Origin: Caballeronia megalochromosomata
GTDB lineage: Bacteria; Pseudomonadota; Gammaproteobacteria; Burkholderiales; Burkholderiaceae
Length of the DNA: 41,863 nucleotides
Reading direction: 5' to 3'
Assembly (NCBI GenBank): GCA_001580565.1
Contig: LRBF01000072.1
Span: forward strand, 1-41,863
Shown here: positions 7,011 through 17,200 of the stretch, piece after piece
Layout of the letters: each line of letters begins with the position of its first letter
How positions within the stretch are numbered: position 1 is the first letter of the stretch
The notes under the pieces: model-generated
Database searches by the model: none
What the model was told of the DNA's origin: nothing
The model's input: the letters and a program-made list of their open reading frames with translations, nothing else
Made by a program: the position numbers and the translations under genes

Positions 7011-8570
7011 TCACGAATCACCGTCGACACGGCGAAACTTCGAGCCATCGAAACGGTAGCGATAGTGTCCACTGATTGATGAAACCGCGCCGCTCATGTC
7101 CGGCTTGACTCCCTGCTCCTCGATATCGAGCGCCCAGTAGTGCGCGCCCGATTCTCTCACCCACGCAACTTTCGGTACGTACTCGCCGCACTTCGTGGGG
7201 TCGCTAGCTGCCGAGCATCGAAGGGACCGAGAATTATCTGCCCAATAAACAAGGTTGAGAACCTCACGCATGCTACGACCGATAACCTCAAAATATCGAA
7301 TGCTTGCCGAATCCACTCCTGAAGCGGAATGCGGGTCATGCAAGCTAAGCAGCGTTTCGTCGGGGGAAATTGGTGTCTTGGCAATCGCTTGTCGAAAAAG
7401 CGGATAGGTGCCGTACCGCCCGAAAGAACCTAATGCGATGAAGCCAGTCTGGATTGTCACAACTCCGTCGTTGCCTACGGTCATCGCTATCCCACTTACC
7501 AGTGGGCTACATTGTTCACAGTCGAACGTAGCGCCTTCTGGCGTCGCCGAAAAGAGTACTATCCACCACAACGGACCGGCGTCGTTTCCGCCGAACTCGC
7601 GGGCGCCGATGTATTTAATAGCAACGTTGCTAGCCCGCGGTACCTTCGCCCACCAGCTAGCGAAAACCGGGTCGCCTGCGAAATGTTTAGCGTCGACCAC
7701 TGTCGACGATTTCAGCCAGGTTGTACTCGTCTCCTTCGACGCCGTCGCAAGAAGTTTCAATCCGAATTCGTCTTGGTCAGCGCCCCAACGCTCAACGGGG
7801 CCGGTGGACGGAGGGATAGCGCCCACCTGTGCAGAAAGGATTGGCAAGGCAGGAGCGATTCCATCAAACAGATGGTCCATTGATTCTTCTTTTTGGCTTG
7901 CATCCTCTTGGCTGATAGGAGCGCCGCCTGCAACGGTCACCGAATTGTCGGCTCGAGTAGACGCCTCCTCCACGCCTGCGCTTGGCGCGACAGGCTGCAT
8001 GTTATAGAGGACTGTGCCCGCAAGCAAAACGAAAGCAATCGTGACGGCTCCGACATAGCGTTCGAGCGGCCGCTTCCGTCGAGACCCGGAATGACAAGTT
8101 GAAGCATCTGTCCGTGAATTCGCCCCTTGGAAGGATTGTGGGCCGTCACTCGTTCGACCTGCGAAAACCTGCATTGCTTGGTCAGCAACAAAATAAGCAA
8201 TGTTCGCAGCACATCCCTCTTTGACGAGGACCTTGATAATAAAGTCCTTGTCCTTACCTTGACGGGCAAGCGTCACCGCAGTTTCTGTGAGACTTCGAAG
8301 GAGCGTCAAGAACGCGTCTTCTTTGGTCCGGTCAGCGGATGTATCAGAGGCGCGCGATTCGGCCCTTTCCCTATCGTAGCGGGCCCTCTGCGCTGGGTCG
8401 CTGAGGAAGTCATAGGCAAGTTTCGCTTCATTGAAACGTTCCGCAGCGTACTTCTCGTTCCCAGGGTTTCTATCCGGATGCCACCGCATCGCTGCCTTGC
8501 GAAACCCTGACTTCAACACTTCCTGCGAAGCGGACTCTGGAATACCTAGGACCCCGTATAGACTTCCCAT
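7011..8570 (-). CDS. membrane J-domain (DnaJ-like) protein, 519 aa
   Basis: Residues 3 to about 67 are a J domain with the HPD motif at 31-33 (MRWHPDRNPG) and YDFLSDPAQRARYD. J domains stimulate Hsp70 (DnaK) ATPase. A helical linker follows, then one membrane segment at about 171-190 (AVTIAFVLLAGTVLY). About 300 residues of unknown C-terminal sequence come next, beta-rich, with a CEQC pair. It lacks the Gly/Phe and zinc domains of true DnaJ, so it is a specialised co-chaperone that brings DnaK to the membrane or to an unknown client. It follows rmuC by 137 bp on the same strand. Confidence 0.85.
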   Translation of the reverse strand: MGSLYGVLGIPESASQEVLKSGFRKAAMRWHPDRNPGNEKYAAERFNEAKLAYDFLSDPAQRARYDRERAESRASDTSADRTKEDAFLTLLRSLTETAVTLARQGKDKDFIIKVLVKEGCAANIAYFVADQAMQVFAGRTSDGPQSFQGANSRTDASTCHSGSRRKRPLERYVGAVTIAFVLLAGTVLYNMQPVAPSAGVEEASTRADNSVTVAGGAPISQEDASQKEESMDHLFDGIAPALPILSAQVGAIPPSTGPVERWGADQDEFGLKLLATASKETSTTWLKSSTVVDAKHFAGDPVFASWWAKVPRASNVAIKYIGAREFGGNDAGPLWWIVLFSATPEGATFDCEQCSPLVSGIAMTVGNDGVVTIQTGFIALGSFGRYGTYPLFRQAIAKTPISPDETLLSLHDPHSASGVDSASIRYFEVIGRSMREVLNLVYWADNSRSLRCSAASDPTKCGEYVPKVAWVRESGAHYWALDIEEQGVKPDMSGAVSSISGHYRYRFDGSKFRRVDGDS

Positions 8571-8707
8571 CTTCGTGTTATTTTGCTCGAAAACGCCGAT
8601 TATGTTTGTTAGGCTTTGGAAGCCGTCGTCTGAATTTCGGCAGGCATTCGCTTAAATGAATCAGCAGCCCACGACTGCCTGGGTGTTCGCTGGGACGCAA
8701 CAGCACA

Positions 8708-11143
8708 TCAGCCGCCCAATTCGCTCGCTGGGTCTTGAATTTTATTACCTGCGGACAGCGAAAGGCTCGAGCTAGAGTCGATGAGCGCGCCGCTGACGAT
8801 GATGGCCTCTCCCTCTTCGTTCGACGTTTCAACAAGCGTCGCCGGAAGTGTCTTCGATGGCTTGACTCCCAATTCGCGAAGCATCGTTGCCTGCCGAATC
8901 ACATTCCCCTTCCCGGTTACGAGCTTGCTCTGTGCTGAATTGTAGGCGGACTCAGCCTGCTTCAGCCGGCTACCGATGCTCTCAAAGTCGGAGACGAATC
9001 CACAGAGCTTGTCGTAAAGTTCCGCACCACGGCGAGCAATTTCCTGAGCATTGCGGCTCTGCGCCTCTTGTCTCCAGAGATGTGCAACTGTGCGGACGAC
9101 AAACAGAAGCGTCGAGGGGCTGACCAAGAGGACGTTTCGCTGCCAAGCTTCCATGAAGAGGTTCTTCTCGCTGGAAATCGCCAGCATGAAAGCGGGTTCG
9201 ATAGGTACAAAGGCTAAGACAAAATCCAGAGACTTATCATAGAGGGTGTGATAGTGCTTCTCGGACAAGGAGTTGATGTGTCCGCGCACTGACTCCATGT
9301 GTTGCTTCAGCGCGGATGCACGAATTTCGTCGGAATCCGCCGATACAAATTCTTCGTAGGCGACCAAAGAAACCTTCGAGTCGACTACGAGCCTGCGGCC
9401 TTCCGGCAGGTTTATGACCACATCGGGCTGAACTCGCGAACCGTCTTCGCGCATCTGACTGTCCTGAACGATATATTCGTGCCCCCGTCTCAAGCCGGAT
9501 GCTTCTAGCACGCGCTCAAGGACTAACTCACCCCAGTTGCCGCGGGTCTTGGATGACCCCTTGAGCGCAGTCGTGAGGTTATTCGCTTCTTTACTAAGAG
9601 TCTGATTAAGCGCCATCAGCTGCTTGACTTGCTCGCCCAAAGCGCTTCGGTCTTTGCCTTCTTGGTCATAAACCTGCTCAACCTTGACCTGAAATTCGGT
9701 CAGACGTGTTTTCAGTGGTTCAAGCAATTGACCAAGATTGGTTTGGTTCTGCTCCGTGAAGCGCTTAGACTTCTCTTCAAGAATCTCGGTCGCAAGGGTC
9801 TTGAACTGCGCGCTCAGTTCCTCTTTCGCTCGTGTCAGCAAAAGAAGCTTTTCTTCAGCGTGCTTTTGTTCCGCTTCGGCGCTTGTACGGAGCTCGGTCA
9901 GCTCCTCGGACAATCGAACGACTTCTGCGTCAGCAGCACGTCGAGCACCAGATTCAGTTTCGTATTGCTTTCGCACTAAGGCGCACGCTTCCTTCTCGGC
10001 CAAAAGCTCTGCCGATAGCTGCCCGTTTGAACGGCCACTCGCCTCTCTAAGTTCGCTAAACTGATTGCTGGTCTCGAACAGGCGAGCTTCGGTGATTCCC
10101 AGTTTGCTTACAAGCGTCGGGATTTGAGCGGCTTGCTCTTCTAACGCTGCCCTTCGTTCATTCGCGTCCTGCAGCTCCTGAAGCGTGACCTTGTGGCGTC
10201 CCTCGACATCGCGAAGCTGCGCGGTTACCTTTTCGAGACTACTCGACGTTGATTCAGCCAACTGACGCTGCTGAGCTTCGCTTGCCGAAACACGACGGAG
10301 CTCTTCGGCGGCCTTTCTAACCTCGTCCGTCAAACTAACGTTCGCAGCCTCAAGCGCGGGGATGCGGCCTGCTGCTTCTTCGAGGGTCGCTCGTCGCTCT
10401 TTTGCCTCGTGCAACTCGCGAGACGTGGATTCCAACCGTGATTCGACGTCGCGATACTGTACGGTCGTCTTCTCGAGGCTCGTCGATGTCGATTCAGCAA
10501 GTTGTCGCTGTTGTGCTTCATTGGCGGTAACGCGCCGAAGCTCTTCGGACGTCTTTCGGACCTGCTCGCTCAAGTCAGCGTTTGCAGCCTCTAGTCCGGG
10601 AATCCGTGCTGCTTGTTCTTCCAGAGTCGCCGTTCGCTTGTTTGCTTCGTTCAGCGCGCTTTTGCTGAGGGACGCTTCGCTGCTTAGCGTATGAATCTCG
10701 GATTCGAGTTGGCTTACCTTGCTACTGAGCGAGCTAACCAATTGTACCTTTTGGGCTTCGCTCGTTGCGAGGTTACGGAGCTCCTCTTCTCTGCCGTCAA
10801 CTCTTTGATGCAACGCCTGCACTTCTGCCTCAAGGTTTGGAACGCGCAACGACCTCTCGTTCAGCCTCGCCTGCTCATCGCGACTGCGGTCGAGGTCGGC
10901 ACGAAGCTCGGCGTATTGCTTGAGCAATTGCTCACGCCCACCTTTCAACTCCGAAACCTCGTCAAGTGCTGCTTTTAGCCGCTCGTCTTTTTGTGCGAAC
11001 TCAACCTGCGACGCCACATGGGTCTGAGCAATCGCGCTATCAATCTGCAAACGGATGCGTCCTCGCATCACAAGCCAGACTATAACGGCGCCCAGCACCA
11101 AACCAACAAGAAGGAACGCGCTGAAAGCTATCGACGAATTCAT
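8708..11143 (-). CDS. rmuC: RmuC-family DNA recombination protein, enlarged coiled coil
   Basis: 811 residues; E. coli RmuC has about 475. An N-terminal membrane anchor (AFLLVGLVLGAVIVWLVM) leads into about 450 residues of coiled coil. Within it, roughly residues 170-350 hold near-repeats of about 80 residues, each with a LEExAxxIPxLEAAN block and a SEAQQRQLAEST-type block. The RmuC domain follows (from about residue 520; GNWGELVLERVLEASGL, QPDVVINLPEGRRLVVDSKV) with PD-(D/E)XK-like residues. RmuC limits inversions and rearrangements at short inverted repeats and is predicted to be a nuclease. The gene lies 83 bp after the helicase gene, same strand. Confidence 0.9.
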   Translation of the reverse strand: MNSSIAFSAFLLVGLVLGAVIVWLVMRGRIRLQIDSAIAQTHVASQVEFAQKDERLKAALDEVSELKGGREQLLKQYAELRADLDRSRDEQARLNERSLRVPNLEAEVQALHQRVDGREEELRNLATSEAQKVQLVSSLSSKVSQLESEIHTLSSEASLSKSALNEANKRTATLEEQAARIPGLEAANADLSEQVRKTSEELRRVTANEAQQRQLAESTSTSLEKTTVQYRDVESRLESTSRELHEAKERRATLEEAAGRIPALEAANVSLTDEVRKAAEELRRVSASEAQQRQLAESTSSSLEKVTAQLRDVEGRHKVTLQELQDANERRAALEEQAAQIPTLVSKLGITEARLFETSNQFSELREASGRSNGQLSAELLAEKEACALVRKQYETESGARRAADAEVVRLSEELTELRTSAEAEQKHAEEKLLLLTRAKEELSAQFKTLATEILEEKSKRFTEQNQTNLGQLLEPLKTRLTEFQVKVEQVYDQEGKDRSALGEQVKQLMALNQTLSKEANNLTTALKGSSKTRGNWGELVLERVLEASGLRRGHEYIVQDSQMREDGSRVQPDVVINLPEGRRLVVDSKVSLVAYEEFVSADSDEIRASALKQHMESVRGHINSLSEKHYHTLYDKSLDFVLAFVPIEPAFMLAISSEKNLFMEAWQRNVLLVSPSTLLFVVRTVAHLWRQEAQSRNAQEIARRGAELYDKLCGFVSDFESIGSRLKQAESAYNSAQSKLVTGKGNVIRQATMLRELGVKPSKTLPATLVETSNEEGEAIIVSGALIDSSSSLSLSAGNKIQDPASELGG

Positions 11144-11226
11144 TTTTTCCCCGGAACTAGTAATGTTTTATGTTTTGATTCGATACGAGCGAGGCACGCC
11201 GCTCAAGTCAACAATAAGTTGAATGG

Positions 11227-14200
11227 TCACCTCGGCGTGTTGTCCCACGCACGCTCTAGTCTCTCGCGATTCGCAGCACGCAGTTTCGACAAACCAAGCG
11301 TCTTCGTCATCGACAATATGCCGCCTTCACGATTCGACACGTGCGACTTTATTTCCCTAGCGAGAGCGCTAAGTTCCAAGCTCGAGATTTCGTCGAGGAC
11401 TCGCACGACGCCTTCGGGTGCCCGACGGAAAGACCATTCTTTCTCGGCGCTGCCTTTCTCCCGGAAGAACAGACCAACATCCTCACGGTCGCAATCGAAA
11501 TGCTTATTCGCCAACTCGACCACTCGGTCCAGAATGCGGCCTCCGGTCCGGGACCATCCGTGAGCCCGAGCGATTCGGCGCGCAAGGACTTCGTCTCGAA
11601 TCGGCGCTTCAATTGCCACCACATGGGCAAGCATTGACGCCAACTCTGCGTCGTAATCTTGGTCAAAGAACCGCTCGGGTGCACAAACATGCTCTGTCAA
11701 GGCGAAATCGGCCTCGATGAATGTTGCTGTCGAGGGTTGCGTTTCCAACGGTGCGACTGCCCGAGCATATCGAGCGGGCGCAAAGGCATGAATGTAGTCT
11801 GTAGGCTCCCCAGCATTCTCGGCATCAGATTCGTCTGCGTCTTCGCAGACGGCTTGCTCCCCTTCGTCTGCGCCCGATGTCTGGGCGGCCGCGATTGCCT
11901 CTTCCGCGATGGCCGCGGCACAGGTTTCGTCAATGGCACGTAGCTCGCGCCGGACGGACAAGAATGCCTGAAGTTTCGCATCGACCTTCTCCAGGGTGCC
12001 ACGCATATCAATCCACCAGTCGGTCGACCAGATGCGGACAATCTCCCATCCAAGACCGCGAAGAACCTGTTCGCGCAGCTTGTCACGGTCACGGGCGGTC
12101 GCGGAGCGGTGGTAAGTTGCACCGTCGCACTCGACGCCGGCGAGATAGCGGCCAGGGGCGTCCGGGTCAACGACGCCCAAATCGATGCGAAACGCAGAGA
12201 CGCCAACTTGCGGATGGACTGTCCACCCACGTTCGGCAAGCGCCACGCAGACGGCTTTCTCGAACGGGCTATCAAAATCACCAATGCTGCCGGCGACCGC
12301 CTCACCGAGCGCCCTCGCGCCACGCTCGGCGAACTCGAGGAAGTGCTTGAGGTCTCGGACTCCCAGCGCTTGGGTTCGAGTCAAGTCCATCTTCTCCGGC
12401 CTGAAGCTTCCGAAGACGCGCAACTCCTGACGAGCGCGAGTGATTGCCACGTTGAGGCGACGCTCACCACCCTGCTGATTCATCGGCCCGAAGTTCATGG
12501 GCATCGTGCCGTCTAAGCCGGGGCCGTATGTGATGGAGAAGTACATGATGTCGCGCTCGTCACCCTGCACGCTCTCGAGATTCTTCACGAATACAGGCTC
12601 GAGGGCCGTGTCCGCAAAGTGCTGCTCGATGGACGGGTCCTTGCGACGCTCGGCGTCCAGCAGGTCTTCAATCAGTCGCTGCTGTTCGGCATTAAAGGTG
12701 GCGACGCCAACAGTTTGCCCGCTTTCTGCGAACCCTGGTGACTTCAGACGACTGACAAGGTCCGCAACGAGGGCCTTCGCCTCAGGCTTGTTTGTCCGCG
12801 ACGCTCCGCGCTCATACTGGCCACCCGATGCCAAGTGGAAGCTCACGGCTCGGTCATCAGTCACCGGGCTCGGGAATGTCACGAGGTCGCCGCCATAGTA
12901 GCGATAGTTGGAGAAAGCAATGAGGCTTTCATGACGGCTGCGGTAGTGCCACGACAACTTCATCGTGGGCAGGTTCGCACCAATACACTCTTCCAGGATG
13001 CTTTCGAGCTCGGTTTCGACGTCCGTGTCGTCAACATCAGATTCCGCACGGTCGAAGTAGCTTGTCGGCGGAAGCTGCTTCGGGTCGCCGACCATGATGA
13101 CCTGCCGGCCGCGCGCCATGGCGCCAATCGCGTCCCATACGGGAATTTGAGATGCTTCGTCGAAGACGACCACATCGAAGTCGGACGTTTCTGCGGGCAG
13201 GTACTGCGCAATCGACAACGGGCTCATGAGCAAGCAAGGCGTCAGGCGCAAAATGGCGGTCGAGGCCTTCGTCATCAACTCTCGAAGTGGCAGGTGACGG
13301 GTCTTCTTCTGCATTTCATAGCGCAGAAGGCCCCATTCAGAACCGTGCGAAACCTTGGCTGGCGAAGGGAGTCCTGCCGATAGTTGTGCTCTGACCCAGG
13401 CCTGCGTCAGCGCGATGAATTGCTCATCGCGCTCGCGGAAGTCCTGAATGCGCTTTTCGTGCTCCACGGAGACGAAGGTACGCAGCACTTCGTCCGCATC
13501 GACGACCGCGTTCAACCACCAGCGGCAGTAGTCGGTCTCAAAGACTTCCTTGGCGCAACCGCGCGCGATGACGCCCTGCTCCACGCCTGCAACCAGCGGA
13601 GCCAACCCCAGCGAAAGCGCGTGCTGACGCACCTTGCGCCAGGCACACCACGCGTTTAGGCGGTTCGCGTGCTTAGATACGTTTCGGGCACGCTCAGTAA
13701 TTTCTGTCGGCAGCAGGGCCGCGAAGCTCGTATGCTCAGGTTGAGCAAGACCGCTTGCCGACGCGAACTTCGTGACTGCTTCGTCGAAAGCCTTGAGCGC
13801 CTCGGCATAGATTCGGCCTGTGCCAGCAACAACGCCTGACGGCTCGAGCAACACATTGCTGTCGCCAAGCAACAGAGCAACCGGCGCTTTGACGGCTGCG
13901 AGGAGCTCGGGCGTCCCGGCAAGATTCGCAAGAGCCGCAGCCAGCGATTCGAAGAATTTCAGCGCTGGTTCGACGCCTTCGGTTTTTGTCTTCAGGCCGC
14001 TCCAAAGACCTGAGGTTTTCGCCGACAGCTCGGAATGCGCTTGGAGGCGCGTATTAAGCGTCACCAACTCGCGTATCTTTCTGAGGTCGGCGGCAGCGGT
14101 TGCTCCGGCACGTCCCGATTCGATTGCCGAGAATCCGTCGTCGAGCCAGTGGCTCTCGGCCCGTGCAGCCGCCAGTGCACCTTGGAAGGTCACATAAGCC

Positions 14201-17200
14201 TTTGCTACGCCGACGTCGGTTTGGAACGCGCTCCAAATTGCATCCGTGTCTGCCTGAAGCGGCGCAAGGCGCCTGACGACCTGCTCAGTCTGGCGCAATT
14301 CACGCATGCGCTGAAGGTCGACACGAGCCGCGTCACCGCACTGGCCTCGACTGACCGGGTCAAGACCGACATCTTCCCAGTCGTTGCGGGCATGAACCTG
14401 AACCAATGCGGTCTGGAATGCGAGAAGTGCACGAACGACATCGAGTTCCGTCGTCAATCCGGCCCAAGCGTTAGACGTCGGCAACGACAGGTCATCGAGC
14501 GCCTTGATTTGCTCGTTGAGCATGTCGATTTTGACTAAGCGCTCGATGTCGCCGTCGATGTCGGGTTCGCTGCCGCCTGTGGCAAGTTCCTTGAGCTTCT
14601 TGGTGAGCGAGCGCTTACGCATCATGCTCATCGGCCAACTCGAATCCTTCAGCTCGCGAAGGTCCGACTGCAACTCGGCGACCGTTTTCGTCGGAATACT
14701 TTCGTTGTAAGGCAGAGAGAGTTGACGCACGGTGCCGAGACGACTGCGCAGCAGCTCGATACCATTAGCCAAACGGTTTCTCAGCGTCTCATTCCACGGC
14801 TGGGACAAGGCAGCCCGCAGTTCCGCGTCGCGCTGTACTTGAGTGATGCCAAGTCGAAGGTCTTCGAGCGTCTGATTGCCTTTCGGCGCCGACAGACCTG
14901 CGAGCAATTCGCGGTACCGCTCAAGCATCGGCACTGCTTGCCGGAGCGCGTCAGCGATGGCCTTTGCGTCGGGGCGCAGGGCGAAACGCCAGTCGTAACC
15001 CGAGGCTAACGGAAGCGTCGCCGCGAGCATGCGAAGACCCTCGCGGACTCGAGCGTCAAGCGGAAGGGATGGCAGCCCGATGGCTGCACGCAAGTCGTCT
15101 GCGGCTTTTTCGAACCGCGAAACGACGTCTGGTACGGCTTCGGCCACGTCGAGAAATGCGGATTGCCACAGCGGTGACCATTCGGTTTGCGCGACGTGAG
15201 CAAGCGGCGTTGCATTGAGTTGACCTTCGCCGAATGCCTTCGCGTTGACATCGAGCAGTTCCGCTGTCTCACGAAGCGCGCGTATGCCGTCTAGGTTGTG
15301 TGCCTTCGAAGAAGGCCACGACAGACGCAGCGCCGGCAAGTCATGTCCGCCGACGACTCGGCCGATGGCCTCGTAGACACTCAGTCCGTTTTCGTGACGG
15401 TTGTGAAGCCGCTCGACATAGCCGTTCAGTTGCGAACGGATTGCTTCCAGTCGTTCGGCCTCCGCATGCCACTGTTCGGGGGCGAGTGCGGACGTTGCAT
15501 CCCAGGACACACGGAGTTGCTCGAGCACCTCGGTCTTACGAGCCTTGCTCGAATGAAGTTCGAGACAGAAGTTTCCAAGTCCGACATCAGCAAGACGCCG
15601 ATAGACGACATCGAGCGCAGCCATTTTCTCGGAGACGAACAACACCCGCTTCTTCTCGGCGAGGAACTGGGCGATGAGGTTGGAGATTGTCTGGCTCTTG
15701 CCGGTCCCAGGAGGCCCAATGAGCACAAAGTCTTTGCCCTTGCTGCCGGCAACCACTGCAGACAACTGAGACGAATCAGCAGGAAGCGGACAGAAGGTTT
15801 CCTTGACCGGAAGCTCTCGGTCCAACCGCCGCACGTCAGGAAATTCGACGCTCGTCTGATACGAATCCCGCGGAGTGTCGATGAGATGACGAACGACCGC
15901 ATTGTGCTTAAGTTGCTCGGTTCGCTCGGTAAGGTCCCGCCACATGAGGTATTTCGCGAAAGAGAACGACGCGAGAACGACATCCTCCACGACCTCCCAT
16001 CCCTTGATGTCCTTGATTGCGTTCGAGACGGTCTTCCAAATGCCGGCTACGTCGAGACCAGAATCGTCTTTCGGCAACTCGGTGTCGCGGATGCCGAGTT
16101 CCAGCTCGAAATCCTGGCGTAGCATCTCAATGAGTGTTGGATTGAACCGTGGCACATCGTCGTGGAGCTTGAGACCAAAGCCGGAGCGGGCGCTGCGCCG
16201 CTCGAGGCTGACAGGCACCAAGATGAGAGGCGCGCGATATTTTTTGTCGTCTTTGTCGTCCCGGGTCCACGAAAGGAAGCCCAAAGCAAGATAGAGCGTG
16301 TTCGAGCCGCTCTCTTGGAGCGTCGTCCGGGAACTGCGAAATAGCTCGAGTAAGCGGTCATCCATTTCCTCTTGCGAGAGACCAATGAAGACTTCCTTCC
16401 GTTTGAGCGCATCGAGCGCGTGCCGACGCCGAATGTGTTCTCGCTCACGAGCTTCATGAATCGCTTGGCTTCGCGGGTCGGCACCGTTCATCAAGTCCGG
16501 GCGCGTCAGGAGCTTGAGCGCTTGACCTTCCGCGAGGATGTCTTCGAGCAGCCCTGGTTCCGGAGCATCAAGCTTCACCGACTTTTTGCCAGCCTTGAAA
16601 CTAAGCAGGTTGTTCCGCAGGGACAAGTCGAGTAGTTTCCGCTGCCAGCGCGTTAGCCGGTCTTCTGGACGCTCCAGGTCGCCGTCAACGTCGGTGCCCC
16701 CGAAAGTCGTAGGAAGGTCGGGAGCGTCCTCCCAAATAGGGGTGCGATTGTCGCTGGAATCTTCGTCGGCGCTGCCGCGCACAACGGCCTGCTCGCTCGC
16801 CAGCGGCTTGATGCGTTGAAGACGCGCACGACGGATATCCACCGCCAGTTCGAACTTGCCTTCAGCCTCTTCCGAGATGTGTTCCTCGCCCTTCTCCGCC
16901 GCGAAACTGAACTTAGGAAGAGGCCGCTGCGCGAGGAATGTGGACTCAAAGAGGACCATCTCCTTCAACTTCACGCGCTTTCTGAGCGCCGTGATGTCGT
17001 CGACGACCGTCGTGGAGAATTCCTCCGGTTTCAGCCAGACGCCTGGGAACGCGTGCCCTTCCTGAAAGACAACTAGAGGATTGAGGCCAGCCTGCTCAAG
17101 CGCGGCACAGGCGAAAAGTGTCAGGTCGAGACAGGTGCCGAGCTTCGATTCTGCGATATGACCTGGCGCTCGAACCTTCTGGCCGTTGTACTCAAAACTC

